A DNA stretch of 64,000 nucleotides from Agelaius tricolor (taxonomy: Eukaryota > Chordata > Aves > Passeriformes > Icteridae). The translations under genes and the position numbers were made by a program. Location: assembly GCA_023055355.1 (NCBI GenBank), contig JALJCS010000038.1:5642001-5706000 (forward strand). Reading direction: 5' to 3'. Below, piece after piece: positions 46,790 through 59,199 of the stretch (within the stretch, counting starts at the first letter, position 1; each line of letters opens with the position of its first letter). The notes below the pieces were generated by a model, which was not told the DNA's origin, did no database searches, and was given only the letters and a program-made list of their open reading frames with translations.

Positions 46790-49700
46790 GTGAGCTCAGT
46801 GCCTCGCTGCCCTGCTCCGCGCCTCACCCGCTCCTGCTGGGCCACTACGCTGCTCTTGGAGGGCTTCTTGGAGTACTATGGCACCTGAACAAATATTGTC
46901 ATAGGCACGGTGCAATCACGCTTAGCACAGGTTTTGCTCTGTTATGTTGTTTTTGCAAGAGAAGAAAGATACTGGATTTAAACCTGACTCTGTCAAAGCC
47001 TAATGAAAGTCTAGTCCCATCATCTGGCTGAAGGTGATTTTAGGACAGTTAGGAAATTCAGCAGTTGGCTCAGTGGGCTGTGCAGGTGAAACTCCTTGTG
47101 CATAATCAGGGAAGAGAAGATGGCAAAAATGTACCGTTCACAGGTCCCTCCTATTAATAGTGAGTGGCACTTGTAACATGGGAACATGGCATTAAGTCAT
47201 GTACCATAATCAAAGGGTTATTTAAAAGGTAATCTCTGCCTGAAACTGCAGCTTCAGGTTCCCAAAGAGATAGAATGTAACGATTGCATAATCCTTGTCA
47301 GTCCTCGTTTTTCTTGTTACTCTCCTGCCCTAATACATTTGGAAATGTGAGGGAAGGCGTATTCCTGGGTTCACAGGAGACAATTCTGCATGGGGATGGG
47401 AAGCTGAACTTTCTCTCCTGGGAAAGCACCAACTGCAGCAGCTCTGTGTGGTGTTACTGGGACTGCCCTTGCTACAGGATGTGTGGCCTCTGCTCGTGGT
47501 GCAGCCTGAGGAGGTGCCTGCTTTACAGAGAGCCTGAGCACTTTACCAGATCCTTACAGGCAAAGCACAAAACAAGGCCTTGTAGAACTGGACAGAGCAT
47601 TAGTTCTTCATGCTTACTTGAGCACATTTTCAAGTATAACTCTTTATTTTTCCTCCAATTGCACATTCTCCTCCAGAAACACTGTTATGAGTTGTGCAAG
47701 TGTTGTAATGGCTATTACAGCTGTGAGTTCTTTCCAGAGAAAGGGTCTTGTCATTTGACACATCCTGTGCACTGACAGGATTTTGGTGCACAGCTCCTGC
47801 CCACGGCTGCCTTGTCAGCAGCTGCAGCGAGGTGCCGCGACAGCTCTCTTTGTGTGCTCAGACCCTGCGAGGGGGATTGGCCCCCAGACGCACTCTGGAA
47901 GCCATTCCCGAGTTTCCTGTTCCGTCTGGGCTATCTGCAGTGCTGCTGCAGTGCCATGGCAACAGGAGATTTAGGAGCAGGCTGCCACGCCTGGGCTGCT
48001 GCCAGGGCTCCCTGAGCCGAGCTGGGTGCTGCAGGATGTGTGCTGGGCCGGGGCAGCTGCGCTCCAGCACACACAGGCTCCTTCTGCCTGGGCACTGCCC
48101 TGTGGGCTCCCTCTCTTGGCTCCCAGGTCAGAACTGGCTTCTTGGGGCTGCTGAGGAAAACAAAAACCATTAGCAGCAGTCTCTTTGAGCTTCAGTATGG
48201 CCTCAGGGCACAGGAGGAGCTGCTTGGGAAGGGAGGGCTGGCGTGGGGGTAGGATGAAGACCTGCAGCTTGGTCTCTCTTTGCTCTCTATAGACATCCAA
48301 GATTTTCTCAGTGTTCAATGAAAACAACACTTCCAGCTGTGGTTCAGCATGTTTGGGGGAGATAAAATGAATTTTGGCTGTCGATTCTACTTTGTATCTC
48401 AAATATATTTTGGCAGAATGACTGTATCCTCACTGGAACTGCCCATTACCCCTTGGGCTGTGCAATGCAGTTGTTGTTTGCACAAAACTGGAGTCAATGA
48501 AAAAATGGTACTGAAAGCAGTAATTACAATTTTTAACCATTCTTTTGTCCTTGCCAGTCTTGGCCATGACACACTGGGTGACCTGAAAATTAAGGAGACT
48601 TCTCTTGGCACTACTGAGTGAGTCCCTGGCAGGGTGGGGATAGGGAAGCAGTGCCCAGAGCCTGTCACGAGCCATGGCACTGCAGCACTGGCACTGCTGG
48701 CATCATCCTTGTGCCCAGCAGCCTCCCTCGTCCCACCCCGTGCCGTGCACCCAGCCCAAAGGCAGAATTAGGGTTTGTGATGTGCAGAACGTCTGTGGGT
48801 GCTGCTGGGAGCAGGATGCTGAGGAGCTGCCAGGTTTAATGTGCATGCCGGGGCAGGCAGCTGCTGGAAGAAGAATGCCTCGCTCCAGACAAACCTGTTG
48901 ACAGACATGGCTCAGTATTTCACAGCACAGTCTTTCCTCATGGCCTTCAGTTTAATTAAGATGTTGTTGTGACTACATACTGCCTTCATTTCAGACTTGA
49001 GCATCTTCTGCCAGCATATTGCTTTGGCTTATCAGAGGCACAAGCACAGTGAGGGAGAGGCAGCCCTTGCAGGCAGGCACAGATAATAACATACAGGGAA
49101 AATTCCTCAATGAAGTGAAAAATTATTTATAATAATGGTGCTCAAATAGAAGGGAAATAAGTCACTCTAAGGGTATATAAATTTTTATGATAGTGTATAA
49201 ACAGCCATAGCCTGCCTTGTCTCCCATCTATTCCTGCAGAGAATGAGGGCAACATCTAGCATAAAGAAAAATACAATAAGAAAATGAAGAAATGAATGGG
49301 AAGAGCTGGAGGATTGATCACCCAGTGTATTTGTATATCCTGATGTAAAAGGTGCTGCTGACAGGTGGCCAGGTTTCTTCTGTATAAAACCATGTGTGTG
49401 CTGTCAGGGCAGTGTGAGCAGCCTTGTTTCGATTGATGAATTGCCTGCTTTCTTGATTAAACCTTCCATCACTTACAAAACAAAAAGCCTGTGTTTCAAT
49501 GGCAGAGTGGGACATGTCAAAAAAATCTGTCTGCTTTACCTTTGTGCAGATGTTGGGCACAGACTGTAACATGTATTATTAAAACGAATGTGGCATTTAC
49601 CGTGCATTATTTCTTTCCTGGGAGAAGGGACCTGTAAATTATATGCTAATAATAAGCTTTAACCCTTTCAGGAACCAAGAGACGTAGGAGTGTAAATATT

Positions 49701-52639
49701 CTGCAGGCCTCACTTAATTGGATGGCTCTAACACCACAGTGACACTCTGAAGTTACTAAGCAGTGGGTTCCAGCCCTTGCTGCCAGTGAACTGTGCATTC
49801 TGCTCAACAGGGTTGTCTTTTTTTTCCCCTGAAATTTCCCTGTAGCCATCTTCAGCATTGTATTACAGATAGATGTGTTTTGGGGCAGCAGCAGACAAGT
49901 TTGTGTAATTTGACTCCAGAACAATCTCACTCCCTTTCTTGGCCTGTTCTCTGATTAGGATAGAAATTGTATTGTCAAAATATTTGTGCAAGTACCTTAA
50001 GAAATGATGTTACCTGGATGTACTAATATGTCATCCATAAGTTTGGGCATCCATGCTCAAGTCATGTTAATCCTTGGAAATAAAACAGGATCCAGAAGCG
50101 CAGCATCTCTCACTACCCGAAGCATTCTCAGTTCAGTTCAAGACCTTGCTGAGCTGCAGGTGAAGGTTTTCATTCCCTTTAGGAGGAGAGAAGCAATGTC
50201 TAAGCCATGGGTTGGAGCTGAGATGTCAGATCCCAAAAAACATAGCACGCTTTATCTTCCAATAAAGGAACGCCCGTGCTGTGACTGAGACCGCAACACT
50301 TGCTGTTTTGCTGGGGAGCCATGGGTTTTCCAGCCGTCATCAAATGGAAGGCTGAGATGCCTTTGCATGTATTTCCTACCTTAAAGGTACTGTTTTGTGG
50401 TCTTTAAACACTTTATTGGTACATCTCAAGTTACTTGTGTGAGGTATTTTGCTGTGAGAAGGCGGCTGAGCGGGGAAGGGAAGCGCGGCCGGCTGCCAGC
50501 GCAGTGTTGGCTGCAGTGTGTGTGCCAGCATGCCATGAAGGAGGAGGTTTCCCTGTGCAGCTCTTACAGTGCCAGTTTCTCCACAGCTCTGGCTTGTTTA
50601 TTCTGGAGTCACACACCAGTATTTATTACCTTAGGGAGGTAAATATTTACTTAAATGGGTATTTATTATATTTATATAGAAGTAGTTTTTTATGATATTT
50701 AAATATTTATTGCCCTCTTTAAGACACTTTCTGTGAAAGGTCAGAGCAAACTGCGGTGGGAGAGTTTGGAGAGGGAAACATTTGTGAGCAGAGGCTCTGG
50801 TCCAGGCTCCACCTGCTGGGTCACCCAGGTGAGCATTCCCAGCAGGAAGCCCCGGGCAGAGCCTGCTGGGGAGGGCAGAGGGTTCAGCCTGGCGCAGCCC
50901 AGCCAGGGCGAGGTGAGCCAGGCTCTGGCCATGCCACGAGGGGCAGCTGGGCTGGGCTGGGCTGCAGGAGGATGGGCTGCTCCTGCAGGCACTGCAGCGA
51001 CGTTTGGCGCTCACGCAGGGTTCTGATCCAGCTCTCTGGAGGCAGCAGAGAGACTGGAAACTGATGTTAATGGTCTGGAAAAATATCAAAGCCAGTGGAT
51101 TCCTGGAAAGGAAACCGAGTTGCTTTTCCTCCTGCGGGCTGGGGCTCTCGGCAGGGGGCAGGTGCCACCTCCCTGGGCAGTGGCGTGGGAAGCGTTTGCT
51201 TCTCACGCTGCTCCTGAGACAGCACTTTGCTGCCGGATTCCTCCTGCCCAGGAGGGGCCAACTGGGAAATGCCTGTGGGTATCTACTCCCCCATCCCCCT
51301 CGGTTTTTTTCTTTTTTACTTTGGTAGTGACAAAAGTCTCTTTCAGAGGTCTTTCTAAATTCAGATGTTGTTATATTTTCAGTGCCCATATGTCAACTTC
51401 CTCCTTGTTGCAAAATGCCAGGTTATCTGGCCACATGTGCCACTTCCTTACTTGTCTGTTTCCTTTTAAAAGACACAGTAGCTCTCTTCTGTGTACAGAA
51501 GGACAGGTGTTTTAATCAGAGGTTAATAATTTATTTCTACAAACTATTGTTTTGCTTCATTATTTTTGTAGATAATTAAATTATGCACTTGTCACAGTGT
51601 GTTTACTTCACTAAAACAGGTAATTCTGAAAAAAAAGGGAGATTCTATTCTTTGGATCAGTGCACAAGGATTGCTTTTATCTTCATCTTCTAGCACAGTT
51701 CCTGGTGGTTCTGCAATTGCCTCTAATGCTCAAGGGTTTTGGGACCCCCAGTCTTGGAAGGGGAGGTCCTGTGCTGCATCCTACTGTCGGTCCCCATCCC
51801 TTCACTTCAGCTCTTTGTGCTTTTTAAGAGTAGAAGCGTAACTAAATATATATTTTGTGACACTGAATTTTAATCAGGATGGTCCAAAAGCCAGACAAGT
51901 TGTGACACAAGCTTTATTCTGCATTGAAACCTCTTTCCTGAAGCTGAGATTAAAGTCAGCCTGTTCTTTACCCTAGTGCAATTTCCAGTCTTTGGACTAA
52001 GAGACCTGGATAATCTTCCAGCTATGAAAGACTCTATTAATATCCAGCAGTTCAGGGAGGCTGGAGTCTCATGTAAAATGCTGCAGCTGCATATTTCAGA
52101 AAGGGAAGTGTGTTACTTAACGCTATACTTAATGAGATACAAAAAGTATGTTTCTTATGAAATTATGCCATCCATGGTGTGCAAACCCTTTTGGTGTGCG
52201 GTGTCAGCGTGCCCCACGTTACCCAGGCTGTGCTGGGACACCAACCCCAAATGGGGATGATGGAGCCATGAGTTCTCTCCCAGGTGACGTTTTTAAGACA
52301 GACAATTTTTTGATGAACCTGCTGTTGTCCAAAGTGCCATTTGCTGCTTTCCTTTGCTGCTGTCGTGTGCTGGCAGGGGGGGTGGAGGCCCTGGCCGGCT
52401 GCTGCCCTGCCCTCGCGTGGTCCTGGCTCCCTCTGGCGCGGCAGGCAGGCGTGGGAGCCCTGTCCCCTCTGCTGGGGCATGTGGGCTTCACCCGTGCTCC
52501 CCAGCTCACACATCACCTTCCAGGGAGGCTGCTCGTCTCTGCTGAGAGGAGTGGCTGGCTGTAACCCTGGATCCATACATTATGTATGAGCAGGTGTGCC
52601 GGGCACAGGCTGGTGGCACATCCGCAGCGGGGTGATGGA

Positions 52640-53128
52640 GGAAGGTGATGACATGGATCCCAGGACAGGGGTGCCCTCACCCCACAGCAGCAGTGAAGGG
52701 TGAAGGCCAGTGGCTGACAGAGGGAAGGGTGATCCCTTTGAGGTGACGTGGGTCCCAGGACAGGGGTGCCCTCACCCCACAGCAGCATGGGTGAAGGCCC
52801 GTGGCCGATGGAGGGAAGGGTGATCCCTTTGAGGTGACAGGGATCCCAGGACAGCAGCAGTGAAGGGTGAAGGCCCGTGGCTGATGGAGGGAAGGGTGAT
52901 CCCTTTGAGGGGACGTGGATCCCAGGACAGCAGCAGTGAAGGGTGAAGGCCAGTGGCTGACAGAGGGAAGGGTGATCCCTTTGAGGTGACAGGGATCCCA
53001 GGACAGGGGTGTCCTCACCCCACAGCAGCAGTGAAGGGTGAAGGCCCCTGGCTGATGGAGGGAAGGGTGATCCCTTTGAGGGGACGGGGATCCCAGGACA
53101 GCAGCATGGGTGAAGGCCCGTGGCTGAT
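52640..53128. repeat. Intron 7 minisatellite, about 6 copies
   Basis: The repeated parts are GGATCCCAGGACAG, an optional GGGTGCCCTCACCCCACAG insert, CAGCAGTGAAGGGTGAAGGC, and GGAAGGGTGATCCCTTTGAG. Presence or absence of the 19-bp insert gives two unit lengths that alternate irregularly. A reverse-strand open frame of 220 residues across it is an artefact. Confidence 0.93.
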
Positions 53129-53219
53129 GGAGGAGGATGAGCTTGTGGGACTGGTGCCGTTCCCATGGAGCACAACCTTGGGGTGGCCTGCGCTGTGTTT
53201 GTTTTGCTTTGCTGAGTGC

Positions 53220-54240
53220 CAGAGTTTAATTTTTTTTTAAATAGGGAGCCGCTCAGAGGTTTGGATATTTAAACAGTTATTAACCGAATGACAATTAACA
53301 GATTGCAGGGACAGATTTTCTTTTCAAAACCTCCAAAATTGAGTACAGTTTGCAAAACTATCACAGCATAGTAATGACAATGAATTTTGATTTCCCGGAA
53401 CTGATATTAGACTCCTTATTAAACTATGTGCATCTGCTTTTAATTTACTCCAAATAATTGGAAAATGCAATGAAGCTTTCCAATTAAAGCTTGGCTTTAT
53501 GCTGTTTAATAATACCCCCCATAATATTATAGCTTATGAAGTGACAGGTGAGTTGGTGTATGAATAAAACATAAAGGCAGCAATAAGGGACAGAAAACCA
53601 GAGACAGTTGTTGGGGATTTTAAATGCTGGATGTAATTTGCATATATTAATCTCTTCTTTTCAGCCTTATCAGGCGTTCTTCAGTATTTGAAGTTAAAAT
53701 AGCATTGACAGGCAGGAGTACGCTTAGTTTTTTCAAGGATTTATTACTTGTATAATTTCTGATCTTTAATAAGCAGATATGACTGATCCTCATAGTTCTA
53801 TAGAAATCAGTTAATTGTTCCAGATGGCGTGTACTGATTATGCAAAATTACTTTTCACACCATTTTTTTTTTCTGATGGAGTTTGGAGTAAAATTAAATT
53901 TTTTATAGCCTTCTTATCATGCTGTTTTACAGTGGGTTTTGCACAGAAGTTGAATTTAATCTACTATATTACATTGACCAGCAGAGTTATTCTAATGTAG
54001 CATTCTGTGATTTGACAAAGAATAATAGAACACGTTGCTCATTGTGCATTTCTGTGCTGCTAATAAAAAGGAGTTGCAGTGCAGCAAACCAGGCTGTTAT
54101 TTATGAAGAATGCTTAATTCGCACAGTTAAAAATGCAAAATTGTTACAATGAGATGTTTGCTCTTTTGGATAGAAGGCTCGGGCAGAATAAATGTAAATA
54201 GTGTTGTTGCTACAGATTCCATCAAATAAAGCAGGAGTCA
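53220..54240. promoter_or_regulatory. Candidate conserved noncoding island in intron 7
   Basis: About 1 kb of AT-rich, repeat-free DNA starts right after the minisatellite. It has TAAT and ATTA cores (for example ACAATTAACAG near 53291 and CCAATTAAAGC near 53480) and an octamer ATTTGCAT at 53636-53643. There is no gene-like open frame. I read it as possible enhancer DNA; this is unproven. Confidence 0.33.
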
Positions 54241-56215
54241 GTAACTGCCTGGTGTGGGATGGGACTGGGAGGAGCAGCCATGCAGGCAGCACGTTCCAGC
54301 TCCGAGCAGGAGATGTCACTGGTGTTTTCCCTGATTATCACCATCCAGATATCTCAATGGCATCATTTCATAATTGAAAACATTTGTAAAGGTTGTTGGG
54401 CTTCATTTATCTAATGAAAAGCTGTTTATACAAAATAAACCACACATAAAACCCTCTTGCTAATAAGTTTATTGCGGTTTGTTTTGGCCGTGACTCAGTT
54501 GTTTGCTGGAGGTGTCCTGTGGCCTGGCTGTCGTAGGGTGGGTGCCCATCCCTGGGCAGAGCAGCAGGGGCAGTGCCATGGCAGTGCTGCAGGCCCTGGG
54601 TAATTCTGGTGGGTCCCAGCCCTCTCTGGGCCACAAGGACAAGGGTCCTGCTCAGCCCTGGGCTGGGACCTGCCTGGGGGCTGCACTGCCACCAGCCTCA
54701 ACCTCTGCAGAGGGCACAGAGGCGGGATCACAGCATCACTGCATGCCAGGCCCGAGGCATCTTACTGATCCTTGAAAAGCAAACCAGCAAATGTTTAAAA
54801 AATGACCTTATGGCTCATGGATAAGCGGGGGCACCACAAATGGACTGTTATGAATACTGCATATCTTTAACTCAATAGAAAAAAAAGACAAGTAATTAAC
54901 CCAGCCGTTAGAAAGCTCAGAATTTCTCCCATCTCCTCTTGAACTAGAAAATTGTTTTGTGTATACTTTTATATGTACATATAGATACGAATATATAATA
55001 TATATGGAGACAACTAATGGCATAAATCAGAAATTATTAGAAAATATTTGTTCTAATGAAGTAATAATTTGGTGGTAATGTATTTCATCAGTGTAGCTTA
55101 AGGCTAAATTAAGTGGACAGACTTTATATGGATTCTCTAATTTTAATCTTCAAAATGCTATCTAATGTCTCATTAAGACTTTCATATAATGTATCTTAAG
55201 TACAGTCATTAAATATAGTTTAGGGAGATGTATGTTCAGATATTGCTTAAAGATGTTTTAATAGGCCCATTTACTCTGATGATATTAATGAGCTCTTAAC
55301 ACATATTAAGCTTCTAAAACCAGTGGTGTCTCCTTGCAGTGAGCAGATCAACATAGGAATTGTGGAGGAATTGGATGTTCCAACAAAGCCAGATTTCCAG
55401 GGACGCTCCAGGGCCTGGCTCCATCCCTTTAGCTGTGTCAGCATGGGGCGGTGTCCCTGCTGCTGGGATGGTGTCCCCCACCCTGGTGTGTGCCTCAGGT
55501 GTGCAGGGGCTTTGCCTGGGTGCCTCTGCATGGGTGCCTCTGCGTGGGTGCCTGCTGCACCCAACATCCAACGCTTCAGAGCTGCGCGTTGGGAACTGGC
55601 CAGGCCCGTCTCGGGGTCTGTGACATGTTACACACATTTGGCTGCATATCTGTTAAAATAAACAAATCAGATGGGTTAATGGAAGAGCCAAATATGCCTG
55701 TGTTTATATAAATTCTGCTTTTTGATCATCTAAAGTGAAGATGCAAGAGTTGTAATTAAGATAATAAAAACTGCTCATTCTCTGTTGTCACTTCAATTCC
55801 AACTCAGAAAGTTATTGCAAAGAAAATTCTCTGGTTTCATCACTCAGCTCTTCTTAACAAATCCTTCTGAGTTCAGAGACTTTTATAATTACTAAATTGG
55901 TTTGTTAGAGGGAGATAATAGCAAATTTTTTCTTTTCATAATTGGACATTTCTTCCCTGTAGGCTAATGCAGGCGCAGCACTCACATACACAATGAGCTG
56001 CGCTTTTGAAAAACCATAACTGGCTAATAAGTGCCGTGGTGTCATCGGAGAGTAATGGTGTGCTGATTAGCATAATTAATGACAAATGGTGGTGCAGAGT
56101 GGGTGGATTGGTTTAGCAGATGATGAATGCGCTGCGCCGGGGCCAGGCCGTGCCGCGGTGGCGTGGCAGGCTGGCAGCGCTGCCCCTGTGCCCCAGGCTG
56201 GCGGCACAGCCTCAG

Positions 56216-56273
56216 GCTGGCACGGCTCCCGGTGCTCTCGGCTGGCTGGCACGGCTCCCGGTGCTCTCGGCTG
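56216..56273. repeat. 29-bp tandem duplication
   Basis: GGCTGGCACGGCTCCCGGTG plus CTCTCGGCT is present twice head to tail with a period of 29 bp in a GC-rich part of intron 7. Confidence 0.85.
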
Positions 56274-56429
56274 GCTGGGTGGCACCGTGTGTCCCTGCGG
56301 GCGCTGGCGCCCGGGGGCTCTGCAGTGCCAGCACCGGCGGAAAGGAGCCGGGGGCTGCTCTGGCCACGGGCTCTCCTCATCCTCCGAGGGCTGGGGGCAC
56401 GCCAGGCACTGGCCGTGCTACAGGATGGG

Positions 56430-56880
56430 CACATTAATCTGTGATTTGATTAATCAGGGCTAATTTACATTCACAAATGAGACTGATAAAAATGGAGTTG
56501 CCTTTTCACCTTTAGGGAGGAGGAGGGATTATTTCTAGGTTGTCTCTTTTTTAAGTGATAAGCAAATCTTTTACCAATAAGGATGAAAATACTTCATTTG
56601 CATTAGCAAAAGAAGCTAATTATTATATAGTTAATTAGCATCTGGAAATGAGGATTATCTTAATTACAAAGCACAGTTTCCTTAATAGCTACAAAACTGT
56701 AAGTTTGATGTGTGTGGAGATTGGTGACTATTATTATGTAATTACTGATCATATTAATGGTGCAGTGTATTTGGATATCATTTGCATATGCAAATGAAAT
56801 TTACCTGATAGAAATATGTGGTTCCAGTAATGATTTTGAGCACTTAAAAATGAAATCCCATTAGAAGATGTGGATTCTGC
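56430..56880. promoter_or_regulatory. AT-rich island with three POU octamers, intron 7
   Basis: The island has sharp edges against GC-rich DNA on both sides. It contains TTTGATTAATCAGG near 56450, ATTTGCAT at 56596-56603, several TTAATTA-type cores (about 56620-56670), TATGTAATTACTG near 56733 and a perfect palindrome with two octamers at 56779-56796. The density of POU and homeodomain core sites suggests a developmental or neural enhancer. Target gene and activity are unknown; the neighbours known from mammals are PBX3 and LMX1B as well as MVB12B itself. Confidence 0.4.
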
Positions 56881-57908
56881 GTGGCACAGTGGGTCTCCTC
56901 CTGCAGAAGGGCTTTTGGCTGGGCAGGGCCGTGGCTCTGTGCCTGGCTGTGGGCAGGAGGGCACCTCCCCTGGCCTTCAGCACCAGCCTCGGCACAGGGA
57001 CCTTCCCTGCAGCCAGGCAGTGCTGCGTGCCTGTGCCCTGTGCCATCCTCTGCAGCCTGGAGGCCTCACTCGGGTCTGTGTCGAGGCTCTTGTGGCTGGG
57101 TGGATGCTCCATGGGATGGGGGAGCGTGTTCTGGGCGCCAGTGAGCTCCAGGGCAGAAGATGGCTATCCCCGCATCCTTCCTAGCCATGCTCAGGATTTC
57201 TTTCCACTAACTTGCAGGCATGCTTGCAGAATGGAGAGCATGGTGCTGTCAGGGCAGCTGATCTAGTTTCTTTCTCCTGCTTTTATTGGAAACACAAAGC
57301 TGCTGTGTGTTAAAAATAACTTGAGTCTCTTAGACCAAAACCATGTAAAGAGAGGACCGTGCACCTTTGTCTCCCCTGGGAGCCCTGTGGGACAGATGTT
57401 GGTCACTCACTGCACTGCTGGAGAGTGCGGGGTGCTGCTGGGCAGGATCACAGCATCATTGCAAGTGTGAGCATCTGCCCCTGGCAGTGACCTGGCTGCT
57501 GTCCAGAGTCTGGGGAGCCCAGGACTGTCACAGTGGCACCAGATCCCACCACACACCGTAGGTGGCTCAGCTAAGGAAAAAGCTTCCGGGGCCAGACACT
57601 GTAACAATACGCAGCCTGTGGATTTAATACCCCCTGCCCCTGCCCTGCAGCCCTGGAAGCCGTGTGGATGTTTCTCTCATCAAGCAGCAGGAATTTACAG
57701 CTGCCGGCCAGGGAACACTGCGGCCATTGTGGGGCTGCCCGAGATGCTTTTTGCAACTGCTGCTGCAGCCTGCGCTGCCCGGCCATGCAGACAGACATTA
57801 CACGTTTAATGACTTCCAAGGAGTCTGTCCTTACAGCCAGAGCTGAAGGGAGTGGAAAAGAGTCTGGGTTTCTCCTCAGCACACAGCCATGAGCAGACGC
57901 TGGAGGAG

Positions 57909-58033
57909 TCCCTGCCTTTGCCTTTCCTTTGCCTTTGCCTTTCCTTTGCCTTTGCCTTTGCCTTTGCCTCTGCCTCTGCCTTTGCCTTTCCTTTGCCTTT
58001 GCCTTTGCCTTTCCTTTGCCTTTGCCTCCCCAT
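57909..58033. repeat. CTTTGC-type hexamer/undecamer array
   Basis: The array is built of CCTTTG hexamers with interspersed CCTTTCCTTTG units, giving a strand of C and T with single G every five to eleven bases. Open frames across it (Phe/Ala/Leu-rich on +, Lys/Ala/Gly-rich on -) are artefacts. Confidence 0.94.
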
Positions 58034-59199
58034 CACTAAGCAGGCCCTGTCCCAGCTCTGCCTCAGCCCCACACAAGTGCCCTGGTTTGTATCTGCTCTG
58101 CTCTAATTAATTAGGGGCTGTGGCTTGGAAACAGCACATGCTAAGGTGTGATCTTTGAAGTTTAGTGTGGTGCAGAGACTTCAAAGGGGACATTTTATTA
58201 AAAAATAATAAAATCAAGAGCTCCTAAACACTTGCAATTTGAAGAGCTTGTTTGAAGTCTCTCCATGTTCTCTGGTGCTGATGGAGTCACAGTGCTGAGG
58301 TGCTCCTTAGGCGTCACCATGCGGTACTTAACCTTCACTTTATTTAAAAAAGAAAATAATCAAATCCAGGGGTACTTTTTCAAGTGTTTTCATGGCTTGA
58401 TCTTAGCAGTAAAGAACTAATTGTGCCATGTCATGAGCTATGCAGGAAACGAAGAAAATCAAGGCTGACAATCAAATTAGCAAAAATGAAAATTTAGTCC
58501 AGGTCTGGTTTTTTAATCAAAGTCATTTCAAGAGGAACAGGAAAGCTGTAAAGCTTTCCCAAAGCAGAGGTTCCTTCCCCAGCCCAGGAGGACCCTGCTG
58601 TCCCGCTCACTGCACCAGGCATTGGGTGGTTTGGTGCTGCTGCCATCCTGCTGCCTGGCCAGGCCTGGGCACCGGGCACTGGGCACTGGGCTGGGCATTC
58701 CCAGCTGGCTGTGTCCCCTCGACAGCCCTGGGGACAGCTCCTGTTGTCCAGGAGCCACAGGACCTGCAGCTGCCCCCGCAGCCACGTGAAGTGCTCTGGG
58801 GCTTTCATGAGCTTGGGCTCGTGCTCATGCTTACCTTGGGCAAGCAGAGATGAGCCCTGCACCCCTCTGTGCCCCTGCCTGTGCCCCTGCCTGCACCTCT
58901 GTGCTTCTCTGTATGACACAAAGAAGCTGTAGTGTGCATCTTGGGGTTGGTGTCTGCAGCTGGGGAGCACAGCTGGGACAGCTGCAGGTTCCCTGTGCAG
59001 CTGGCTTGGCAGGAGCTGTCAGGAAAGGCTGCTTTTGGTTTTGGCCCTGAGGTTTTGCCGTCAGTGATTTGGTGTGGTTCCATATGGGCCTCGGTGCACT
59101 GTAGCACAAAGAACACACACATTTACTGTTCAGGTTGCTGTTTAAATCTCTGTGCCAGCCCCTGATTCTCAATCTGCTTTCAGATTCCTCTGGTGCCAT

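Noticed and set aside
57806..58110. Lys/Ala/Gly-rich open frames
   Set aside because: They come from the CTTTGC-type tandem array.
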